Origin: Glaciecola sp964621345
GTDB lineage: Bacteria > Pseudomonadota > Gammaproteobacteria > Enterobacterales > Alteromonadaceae
Length of the DNA: 31,006 nt
Assembly (NCBI GenBank): GCA_964621345.1
Contig: CAZUON010000046.1
Coordinates: forward strand, 1-31,006
Direction of reading: 5' to 3'
The notes beneath the pieces were generated by a model, which worked only from the letters and a program-made list of their open reading frames with translations, had not been told where the DNA came from and searched no databases. The translations under genes were made by a program, and so were the position numbers. The first letter of the stretch is position 1. Each line of letters opens with the position of its first letter. Shown in pieces: positions 7,432 to 14,768 of the stretch.

Positions 7432-9543
7432 CTAATTATAAAAGCTTTCTTGCTCGTTTTTCATCTTCACCAAAATATCGGCTGGCGCATATTTTTCATC
7501 GTAGGTGTTAGCATAATGCTCTAAGCGCCCTACTAGGTGCTCCAAGCCTAATTCATCCATATATCTAAATGGACCACCTAAGAACGGCGGGAAGCCGATA
7601 CCAAATATTGCACCAATGTCACCATCTCTTGGGTTGCGAATAACGCCCTCTTCTAGGCAACGAGCAGCTTCATTGAGCATTAACAGTACACAACGCTCTA
7701 CCACGGTAGCATCGGTATATTTTGTCACCGGTGAAATACCTAAGAGTTCATACACCGACTCATCGACATCGTTACCCTTGCCTTTTCCTTTGTAATCGTA
7801 AAACCCAGACTGATTCTTTTTACCTTTACGATCATTTTCTAGCAATTTATCAAAGGCATCTGGTGCAGAAAAACGTTCTCCAAATTGCGCTTTTAAAATA
7901 GGGATGATTTTAGTGCCTACGTCAATACCAACTTCATCTAGCAACTTAAATGCGCCAACCGGAAAACCAAATTTAACCAAGGCTTTGTCAATCGCATCTA
8001 CTGGCTGTCCTTCCATTGCCAAATAACCGGCTTCGCTCATGTAGGGCGCTAAGATACGGTTGACATAAAAGCCCGCTCCATCTTTTACCACAATAGGCGT
8101 TTTGCCTTGTCTTTTGGCAAACTCAACCGTCGATGAAATTACCTCGTCTGAGCTTTTCGCATGAGGAATGACTTCTGCTAAAGGCATTTTATCCACTGGT
8201 GAAAAATAATGCAGACCAATTACGTTTTCAGGACGCTCTGCTTTAGCGGCAATATCGGCAATAGGAATAGATGAGGTATTGGATGCAAACACCGTGGACT
8301 TGCTGCAATGCGACTCAATTTCAGCCACCATTTGCTGCTTCAAACCCACATCTTCAAACACGGCTTCAATCACAAAATCAACGCTTTTATAACCGCTATA
8401 GTCAAGGCAGCCAGTGATCATAGAAAGCTGTTGTTGCATTTCAGATTTGCGCATAAAGCGCTTTTGCACTTTTTTATTTAAAATGTCGTAAGTGTATTTA
8501 AGTGCACCAGCAATGCCGTTTTCGTTGATATCTTTTATGCGCACTGGCACTTTGGCCTTGGTCGCGCTCACAAAGGCAATACCACCGCCCATCAAACCAC
8601 CGCCAAGTACACCGGCCTTTTTCACTGGTGTAGGTTCAACACCTTCGACGCCGTTTTCTTTCTTCATTTCGGTGGTTGCAAAGAAAATTTCGCGTAACTG
8701 CTTAGATTCTTTGGTCATCACCAACTTGCCAAATAAACGCGCTTCTGTGGCATAACCTTTTGTGCTGCTGTCAAGGCCCGCTTCAATACTATCGATGATA
8801 TACATCGGTGCCGGATAGTTACCTTTAGTTTTTGCTAAGGTCGCCTCACGTGCTTTACGGAACATTATCTTGCGACCAAGCCCCGTGTTCTCAAGCATTT
8901 TATCGCTGACAGATTTTTTAGCCTCATGCTTAGTTTTAGCTTTACCTGCGTACTGAATCGCAACATCCATCAAAATAGAGTGCGGTACCATGTCATCAAC
9001 AATGCCATATTTTTTAGCTTGTTTAGCGCGCGCAGGGGCGCCAGTAAGCATCATCTTCATCGCTTGCTGCACACCAATCAGTTTTGGTAAGCGCTGCGTA
9101 CCACCACTACCTGGCAACAAACCAAGCTGTACTTCAGGTAAACCTAATTGGGTTTTGCTACTGTCACTACAAATGCGGTAGTTACAAGCCAAAGCTAATT
9201 CTAAACCGCCACCAAGTGCCGGGCCGTGAATCGCAGCTACAAAAGTTTTATTCATCGCTTCAATACGGTCGAATATTTGCTGACCACCTACGGATAAAGT
9301 TTCGGCGTCTTCACTCGACTGACAAGCGGCTAGCATTGAAACATCCGCACCTGCTACAAAGGAATCTTTTTTACCGCTAGCAACCACCACGCCTTTAATA
9401 CTGCTATCTTGCTCAATATCGTCTAGCAAGCCAGAAATTTCATCACCAAAGTTGGCTTGCAAGGTGTTCATGGATTCATTTGGCACATCCATGGTCAGGA
9501 TTGCGATGCCGTCTTCTCTCTTATCTAAAGTAAATACGCTCAT
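7432..9543 (-). CDS. fadJ: Fatty acid oxidation complex alpha subunit FadJ
   Basis: A 703 aa bifunctional enzyme: enoyl-CoA hydratase plus L-3-hydroxyacyl-CoA dehydrogenase, working with the FadI thiolase on long and medium acyl-CoAs. The crotonase domain is N-terminal, with catalytic Glu115 (GGGLELALAC) and Glu137 (LGLPEVQLG). The dehydrogenase domain starts near residue 310 with the NAD-binding motif Gly315-x-Gly317-x-x-Gly320, and the catalytic His is His446 in GLHYFSPVDKMPLAEVI. The C-terminal helical dehydrogenase repeat follows. An in-frame extension of 16 residues reaches 9591, but ATG at 9543 is preferred: it matches the usual family N-terminus (MSVFTLDKREDG) and overlaps the fadI stop by one base (TAATG), giving translational coupling. 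The paralog FadB would have to be elsewhere. Confidence 0.96.
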   Translation of the reverse strand: MSVFTLDKREDGIAILTMDVPNESMNTLQANFGDEISGLLDDIEQDSSIKGVVVASGKKDSFVAGADVSMLAACQSSEDAETLSVGGQQIFDRIEAMNKTFVAAIHGPALGGGLELALACNYRICSDSSKTQLGLPEVQLGLLPGSGGTQRLPKLIGVQQAMKMMLTGAPARAKQAKKYGIVDDMVPHSILMDVAIQYAGKAKTKHEAKKSVSDKMLENTGLGRKIMFRKAREATLAKTKGNYPAPMYIIDSIEAGLDSSTKGYATEARLFGKLVMTKESKQLREIFFATTEMKKENGVEGVEPTPVKKAGVLGGGLMGGGIAFVSATKAKVPVRIKDINENGIAGALKYTYDILNKKVQKRFMRKSEMQQQLSMITGCLDYSGYKSVDFVIEAVFEDVGLKQQMVAEIESHCSKSTVFASNTSSIPIADIAAKAERPENVIGLHYFSPVDKMPLAEVIPHAKSSDEVISSTVEFAKRQGKTPIVVKDGAGFYVNRILAPYMSEAGYLAMEGQPVDAIDKALVKFGFPVGAFKLLDEVGIDVGTKIIPILKAQFGERFSAPDAFDKLLENDRKGKKNQSGFYDYKGKGKGNDVDESVYELLGISPVTKYTDATVVERCVLLMLNEAARCLEEGVIRNPRDGDIGAIFGIGFPPFLGGPFRYMDELGLEHLVGRLEHYANTYDEKYAPADILVKMKNEQESFYN

Positions 9544-10853
9544 TATTCTGTCTCCACAATCATAGCTGCACCTAATCCACCCGCGGCACATGCGGTCAAC
9601 AGCCCCGTGCCACCTCCACGACGATTTAAGTCATTTAACATTTGCGTAATCATTCGGGTACCGGTTGCGGCAAATGGGTGTCCGTAAGCGAGTGAGCTAC
9701 CCATTTGATTAAATTTATCCATATCAATTTCACCAGTCGCTTTATCTCGCCCCAGTTTTTCTTTTGCAAACTTGTCACTTGCAAACATTTTTACATTGGC
9801 TAATGTTTGCGCAGCAAAGGCTTCGTGCATTTCAATTAGGGTTAAGTCAGACAAGCTCATACCAGCGCGCTCTAAGGCCAAAGGCGATGCATAAGAAGGC
9901 CCCATCAACATATCTTCATGAACGCCAATCGCAGCAAATGCATAGCTCTTAATGTACCCTAAGGGTTGATAGCCAAGCGCTTTAGCTTTGCTTTCACTCA
10001 TCATAATAATTGCAGAGGCACCGTCGGTTAGAGGCGTTGCGTTTGCAGCGGTAACGGACCCATATTTTTTATCGAATACCGGGCGTAATTTTGCGTATCC
10101 TTCGAGCGTAGAGTCAAAGCGCACGTTGTTGTCACGTGAAAACGCGCCTTTGTAAGGTTCGGCATAGGCGGTCATAACTTCGTTATCTAGGTTACCGGCT
10201 TCCCAGTTCTGAGCTGCGCGCGAATGTGAGCGGTGGGCGAGTGCATCTTGATCTGCTCTTGATATACCGTGGGTCTTTGCCATTTGCTCGGCTGTTTGCC
10301 CCATCGACAATCCCGTAGAATACTCTGCAACTGCAGGTGGTACTGGCATTAAATCCGATACACCAAGTTTTTTGAAAATATTCACTTTTTGACCAAGGGT
10401 CTTAGCTTTTTGCAGGTCAACTAATGCTCGTGCTAATTTTTTTGATACGCCAATAGGTGATACAGACGTTGAATCTGCACCGCCCGCGATACCGACTTCA
10501 ATATTACCGACCATCATCGACTCAAGGACGTTAACCGTCGACTGAAAACTTGTCGCACAGGCTCTTGATACACTATACGCATCGGTATGAACACCCATGC
10601 CTGTGCCTAAAACAACTTCACGCGCTATGTTTGGCGCTTCTGGCATTTGCACTACTTGACCATATACCACTTGCTCGACAATGGCTGGGTCGAGATCGTT
10701 GCGCAGCATCAGTTCGTTTACCACCATTTTGGCCAAATCAACGGCTGGGACACCGTGAAAATACGTAGCCATTTTAGCAAAAGGCGTACGTAAGCCTGCT
10801 ACAACGGCAATCCGGTCTCCGGATTGAGTTTTCAAATTCTGTTTATTCGACAT
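9543..10853 (-). CDS. fadI: Acetyl-CoA C-acyltransferase (3-ketoacyl-CoA thiolase) FadI
   Basis: A 436 aa thiolase that cleaves 3-ketoacyl-CoA with CoA in the last step of beta-oxidation. The acyl-accepting cysteine is Cys99 in VSRACATSFQ; the catalytic base region is His392 in AYGHPFAATGTR, and the second active-site Cys is Cys422 in LLTACAAGGLG. The conserved MHEAFAAQTLAN segment is also present. Length and sequence are almost collinear with E. coli FadI, including QVVQMPEAPNIARE and DLMPVPPAVAEYSTGL. The ribosome binding site is GAGGA six bases before the ATG. It is the first gene of the fadI-fadJ operon, driven by a promoter with a TTGACA -35 and a FadR-type operator just upstream. Confidence 0.97.
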   Translation of the reverse strand: MSNKQNLKTQSGDRIAVVAGLRTPFAKMATYFHGVPAVDLAKMVVNELMLRNDLDPAIVEQVVYGQVVQMPEAPNIAREVVLGTGMGVHTDAYSVSRACATSFQSTVNVLESMMVGNIEVGIAGGADSTSVSPIGVSKKLARALVDLQKAKTLGQKVNIFKKLGVSDLMPVPPAVAEYSTGLSMGQTAEQMAKTHGISRADQDALAHRSHSRAAQNWEAGNLDNEVMTAYAEPYKGAFSRDNNVRFDSTLEGYAKLRPVFDKKYGSVTAANATPLTDGASAIIMMSESKAKALGYQPLGYIKSYAFAAIGVHEDMLMGPSYASPLALERAGMSLSDLTLIEMHEAFAAQTLANVKMFASDKFAKEKLGRDKATGEIDMDKFNQMGSSLAYGHPFAATGTRMITQMLNDLNRRGGGTGLLTACAAGGLGAAMIVETE

Positions 10854-10881
10854 TGTGTTTCCTCAATTGTAACCCTAGCCA

Positions 10882-10912
10882 ATAATCTGGTCAGACCACA
10901 TAATTGTGTCAA
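10882..10912 (-). promoter_or_regulatory. fadIJ promoter with FadR-type operator
   Basis: On the reverse strand a perfect -35 hexamer TTGACA (10912-10907) is followed 19 bases later by GATTAT (10887-10882), a fair -10. Between and overlapping them, on the plus strand at 10885-10901, lies ATCTGGTCAGACCACAT. This matches the E. coli fadB FadR operator as I remember it (ATCTGGTACGACCAGAT) at most positions and keeps the CTGG/GACCA core. A repressor bound there would block RNA polymerase, and long-chain acyl-CoA would relieve it. Operator identity is by pattern, not by search. Confidence 0.7.
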
Positions 10913-11253
10913 AGTGCGCCCATAAACGCAAATTTATCCAATAGTGCCCATAAATAGCCCTATAGCATAGCGTATATTAGGCAAAAAAATGACATTGATG
11001 CTTATTTTTTAACCACCCAGACCAATTTGTCTGTCGTGCAGCCCATAAAGCGAACTCATCGCATTTTTTTGAGTCACATGTGAGTTAGTTACGTAAGCTA
11101 AATGACACTAGGTCAACAAAAGGGGGCGGCAATTTGTGAAAGCGTTATTTTCAGAAATTTAAGTTGTCATAGATGCTTGTTTTTTATCAACATCGTCCTT
11201 ATATCTTGGCTACATCTGGCTTTTTTAATCGTTCATTTAACACAGGTTGCTAC
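10913..11253. other. Intergenic region upstream of moxR with several small palindromes
   Basis: About 340 bases without a convincing gene. It holds CAGAC-6-GTCTG at 11018-11033, the 10-bp palindrome TCACATGTGA at 11074-11083 and TTACGTAA at 11089-11096, all upstream of moxR. These may be operators for the Bat operon promoter, but no clear -35/-10 pair could be assigned. An in-frame moxR extension up to 11173 lies in this region and is not thought to be translated. Confidence 0.4.
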
Positions 11254-12222
11254 ATGGCAGTTAATCAAATAAAAGAACTCTTAGCGCATCTTAATTCTCA
11301 GGTGATTGGTCAAACTGAGCTAACCCAAAGTATTGTAATTGCGCTGTTAGCCGACGGTCATATATTAGTAGAAGGCCCACCTGGACTAGCAAAAACTCGC
11401 GCAATCAATTCCCTATCAGACGGTATAGAAGCCAATTTTCATCGCGTACAGTTTACCCCTGACTTGCTTCCAGCAGACTTAACGGGCACTGATATTTACC
11501 GTCCGGAAACGGGTGAGTTTATTTTTCAAGAAGGCCCCTTATTCCATAATTTAGTATTGGCTGACGAAATAAACCGAGCCCCTGCGAAAGTCCAATCTGC
11601 ACTATTAGAGGCAATGGCCGAGAGACAAATAACGGTAGGCAGTAAAACTTATTCTTTGCCCGAGCTATTTTTAGTTATGGCAACACAAAACCCATTAGAG
11701 CAAGAAGGTACCTATCCATTACCTGAAGCTCAACTCGACCGCTTTTTGATGCACATCGAGATTGATTACCCAAACGCCGATACTGAACTTAAAATCCTTA
11801 AACTCAACCGAGGGGAAACTCTCGACGAAATTAACCACGCACTCGCTAAGACTGTGGCAAAGTTGTCTCAGCAAGATATAAAAGCAGCTCGCAAGTCAAT
11901 TTTAGAAATCCATATGTCGGATGCAATAGAAAATTATATTGTTCAATTGATAATGGCAACCCGCCAACCACAAGCATATTCACAACAACTAAAAGAGTGG
12001 ATTGAAATTGGCGCAAGTCCAAGAGCAACGATTGCACTAGAGCGCTGCGCGCGAGCTCATGCATGGTTACATAAACGTGACTTTGTAAGCCCTGAAGACG
12101 TGCAGGCAGTATTGCATAATGTGTTGCGTCATCGCTTAATATTAAGTTACCAATCACAAGCGCAAGGTATTGATAGTAATAAAGTGATCACTGAAATTAG
12201 TCAGCTGGTACCCATTCCCTGA
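11254..12222 (+). CDS. MoxR-family AAA+ ATPase, first gene of the Bat operon
   Basis: A 322 aa MoxR-type AAA+ ATPase. Walker A is GPPGLAKT at residues 41-48; Walker B is LADEINRAP around 102-110; sensor 1 is in MATQNPLEQEGTYPLPEAQLDRF. MoxR proteins work as chaperone-like ATPases together with VWA-domain partners, and the genes that follow encode exactly such partners. The open frame extends to 11173, but ATG 11254 is chosen because AGG lies 7 bases before it and MAVNQIKELLAHLNSQVIGQ is the usual family beginning; the extra 27 residues look unlike any MoxR. The gap to the DUF58 gene is 35 bases. The substrate of this MoxR is not known from sequence. Confidence 0.92.
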   Translation: MAVNQIKELLAHLNSQVIGQTELTQSIVIALLADGHILVEGPPGLAKTRAINSLSDGIEANFHRVQFTPDLLPADLTGTDIYRPETGEFIFQEGPLFHNLVLADEINRAPAKVQSALLEAMAERQITVGSKTYSLPELFLVMATQNPLEQEGTYPLPEAQLDRFLMHIEIDYPNADTELKILKLNRGETLDEINHALAKTVAKLSQQDIKAARKSILEIHMSDAIENYIVQLIMATRQPQAYSQQLKEWIEIGASPRATIALERCARAHAWLHKRDFVSPEDVQAVLHNVLRHRLILSYQSQAQGIDSNKVITEISQLVPIP

Positions 12223-12257
12223 GCGCTTAGCGTTTAGTCATTTGAGATAACGATTAC

Positions 12258-13256
12258 ATGAACGCTGTCGCCGCAATGCTCACAAAATTAAAAAGCAATG
12301 GTATTGAGTTAGCCATGCCAGAGCTCGTACGGTTTAAATCATTGGCACAAATGCTGTCGCTAGCGCCAAAGCATAAGGCAGCTAGTCAACTTGCAGGTGC
12401 TGAGAAGTCGTTATTCAAAGGTCGAGGAATGGAGTTTGATGAGGCGCGCCACTATCAGCCTGGGGACGATATTCGCAGTATAGATTGGCGCGTGACCGCG
12501 CGCACTGGAAGAACTCACACCAAGATATTTCGGGAAGAGCGAGAGCGCCCCGTGTTTGTGTTTTTAGATTTAACTTCCAGTATGCAGTTTGGTACACAAC
12601 TTCTATTTAAATCTGTACAAGCGGCCCACGTCGCAGCGCTGATTAGCTGGGCTACTGTCGCCCGTGGAGATAAGCTTGGCGGCATTATATTTAACGAAGA
12701 CAAAGATATTGAACTGAAGCCTCGAGCGCAAACAAAAAGTGCGCTACATTTGCTAAACTCTGCTCTGGAAATGCAAACTTCATCGCTGGATAAACTAAAT
12801 AACCAAGACAATCCAAATAACGATAAACAAAGCCCAGAACAGGCTTTTTTAAATGCGCTTCAACGTATGCACTTTTTAGCTAAACCGGGTAGCCTAATTC
12901 ATATCATTACCGATTGTCAGCATTTACAAAGCGAACACTTTGCACTTTTAGGCGATTTAACTCGCCACTGCGAAGTACAAATTAACCTTATCCAAGACCC
13001 CTTTGAGCGGGCGCTTCCTGAAACGAACACGCAACAAGCTCTTAGCGTAACCGACGGCCACCAGCGTGGGAGTATTATGGTGGGTGTTGAGGCGCAAAAC
13101 CTCAGCTATCGCGAACAACAAGATGCACGACGCAAAGCGCTCAAACATGAGCTAAACAAAGCACGTATTCAGCCACGCTTAATTGACGCTGGCTTACCGC
13201 TAGACGAACAGCTCAGTGCACACAAACGCGGTTTTGAGCTGGGAGAGCTGCTATGA
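12258..13256 (+). CDS. DUF58 domain protein (MoxR partner, VWA-like)
   Basis: A 332 aa soluble protein with the DUF58 signature GRGMEFDEARHYQPGD-DIRSIDW at residues 55-77 and a following VWA-like strand VFLDLTSSMQ, in which Asp104, Thr106 and Ser108 form a MIDAS-like metal site. DUF58 proteins are the constant companions of MoxR ATPases and are thought to act as adaptors between the ATPase and substrate. A stretch around 175-190 (LDKLNNQDNPNNDKQ) is polar and probably a loop. The stop overlaps the next start as ATGA (13253-13256), so translation is coupled. Identification of the family is secure; the precise function is not. Confidence 0.9.
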   Translation: MNAVAAMLTKLKSNGIELAMPELVRFKSLAQMLSLAPKHKAASQLAGAEKSLFKGRGMEFDEARHYQPGDDIRSIDWRVTARTGRTHTKIFREERERPVFVFLDLTSSMQFGTQLLFKSVQAAHVAALISWATVARGDKLGGIIFNEDKDIELKPRAQTKSALHLLNSALEMQTSSLDKLNNQDNPNNDKQSPEQAFLNALQRMHFLAKPGSLIHIITDCQHLQSEHFALLGDLTRHCEVQINLIQDPFERALPETNTQQALSVTDGHQRGSIMVGVEAQNLSYREQQDARRKALKHELNKARIQPRLIDAGLPLDEQLSAHKRGFELGELL

Positions 13257-13744
13257 ACCCCTTAGACCAACTTGCCGACATTCGCTTACCCGAGGACCCA
13301 TCATACTGGCCTTTGGCATTAGGTTATTGGTTAGTAGCAGGCCTAACTTTATTGATTATCGCATCGACGATTATTTTGATACGTAAGCGGCAAAAACGCC
13401 TAGCATGTCGTAATGAGAGTTTGCAGGTGCTCAACAGTATCGCTGTCGATGATTCTCGCGCTTACCAGCAAATCCATCATGTGCTTAAAACAGCCACCGC
13501 AAACTATGCAAAACAGCAAAGTGAGCTTGATGTGCTGCAAGTACATGGGGATAAATGGCAACAGATGTTGCAAACACTCTACTCTGGACGAGAGAAAGAA
13601 CAAGTATGCTCGCCACTTTGCGCTCTATCTAAATGGCAATATGATCAACGCGTTGATATCGCTCCTACAGACGTTATAAAGGTCGCGGCGCAAGCATGGA
13701 TTAAAGATGCTCTACCGCCCAAAAAAGGAGCCTTTGATGTTTGA
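13253..13744 (+). CDS. DUF4381 single-pass membrane protein
   Basis: A 163 aa protein starting MNPLDQLADIRLPEDPSYWPLALGYW, the typical DUF4381 opening (a short LxDIxLP motif followed by W/P-rich residues), with one transmembrane helix at about residues 21-43 and a basic stop-transfer KRQKR. The rest is a cytoplasmic helical domain containing a conserved-looking LHALYSGR-like segment (LQTLYSGREKEQV). The family is found almost only in MoxR/Bat operons. It overlaps the gene before by 4 bases and the gene after by 8 bases. It may anchor the DUF58/MoxR pair to the membrane-bound VWA proteins, which is inference from context. Confidence 0.88.
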   Translation: MNPLDQLADIRLPEDPSYWPLALGYWLVAGLTLLIIASTIILIRKRQKRLACRNESLQVLNSIAVDDSRAYQQIHHVLKTATANYAKQQSELDVLQVHGDKWQQMLQTLYSGREKEQVCSPLCALSKWQYDQRVDIAPTDVIKVAAQAWIKDALPPKKGAFDV

Positions 13745-14768
13745 GTTTGTATGGCCGTGGGTATTTGTATTATTGCCGCTCCCTTATTTAATAAGGCGAT
13801 TTACACCACCTAAACGCAGTGCACAAAATGCAGCGCTTCGTGTACCTACCATGCAGTATTTGAGCAAGACTGAAAGCAAAAACACTGGACAAAATCGCGC
13901 AGCGTTGGTGTTAGCTTATATTACATGGGCTCTACTCGTTGGTGCAGCCGCGAAACCCCAATGGCTAGGTGAAGCCGTTGCCATCCCTAACGAGGGACGC
14001 GATCTGATGATAGCAGTCGATTTATCTGGCAGTATGAAACAGGCCGATATGCTTATTCAAGGCCGCGAAGTTAACCGATTGTCGATGATAAAGTATGTTC
14101 TAGCAGATTTCATAGAACGCCGTGTAGGTGACCGTTTAGGACTTATACTGTTTGCCGACACCGCTTATTTACAGGCACCGCTAACCTTTGACCGCAGCAC
14201 TATTAAAACTTTGCTAGACGAATCGGTAATTGGTTTGGTAGGTGAGCGCACCGCGATAGGCGATGCAATTGGCCTCGCAGTGAAACGCTTCAATGAAAAA
14301 GAAAAATCGAATCGAGTATTGGTCCTACTTACTGACGGTCAAAACACCGCAGGTAACATTACGCCAGAACAAGCTCTCTCGTTAGCAAAAGCAAACAAGG
14401 TTACCGTTTACACCATTGGTGTGGGCGCAGACGAACAAATCGTAAATAGCTTTTTTGGCCAGCGCACTATTAATCCTTCGCAAGATTTAGATGAAAAGAT
14501 GCTAAGTAATATTGCCCGTGAAACAGGTGGACAATATTTCAGGGCACGCGATACACAAGAGCTAGTCAATATTTATCAGATGCTCGACAGCCTTGAGCCA
14601 GTAGAAGGTAATCCACAAAAAATGCGTCCGCAGAGTGCTTTATTCTACTATCCTTTAGCGGCCGCCATGGCATTGATCTCGCTGAGTATATTCGGTGCAA
14701 GCATAGTTACCGGCTTTAAACGCATGCCAAGCCAACCATCAACAACGGTGGAGAAAACCGATGTTTGA
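13737..14768 (+). CDS. VWA domain membrane protein, BatA-like
   Basis: A 343 aa protein with an N-terminal membrane helix (about 5-20), a second near 55-72, a VWA domain with the full MIDAS motif Asp95-Leu-Ser97-Gly-Ser99 (AVDLSGSM), a conserved LLTDGQNTAGN segment and a C-terminal membrane helix (about 305-330). The VWA domain would face the periplasm between the membrane anchors. BatA was named from Bacteroides aerotolerance operons, though its role in proteobacteria is not settled. ATG 13737 is chosen over an upstream start at 13707 because AAGGAG lies six bases before it and the MFEF beginning matches the paralog downstream. The gene overlaps its two neighbours by 8 bases each, both through ATGTTTGA. 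Confidence 0.9.
   Translation: MFEFVWPWVFVLLPLPYLIRRFTPPKRSAQNAALRVPTMQYLSKTESKNTGQNRAALVLAYITWALLVGAAAKPQWLGEAVAIPNEGRDLMIAVDLSGSMKQADMLIQGREVNRLSMIKYVLADFIERRVGDRLGLILFADTAYLQAPLTFDRSTIKTLLDESVIGLVGERTAIGDAIGLAVKRFNEKEKSNRVLVLLTDGQNTAGNITPEQALSLAKANKVTVYTIGVGADEQIVNSFFGQRTINPSQDLDEKMLSNIARETGGQYFRARDTQELVNIYQMLDSLEPVEGNPQKMRPQSALFYYPLAAAMALISLSIFGASIVTGFKRMPSQPSTTVEKTDV

Noticed and set aside
9544..9591. N-terminal extension of FadJ to 9591
   Set aside because: It runs inside fadI in another frame, has no family match, and the TAATG overlap at 9543 gives a natural start.
11018..11033. CAGAC-6-GTCTG as a second FadR operator
   Set aside because: It lacks the CTGG/GACCA core and spacing of the FadR site and is more than 100 bases upstream of the fadI promoter.
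11173..11253. 27-residue N-terminal extension of MoxR
   Set aside because: Not MoxR-like, no ribosome binding site; ATG 11254 has AGG at the right distance.
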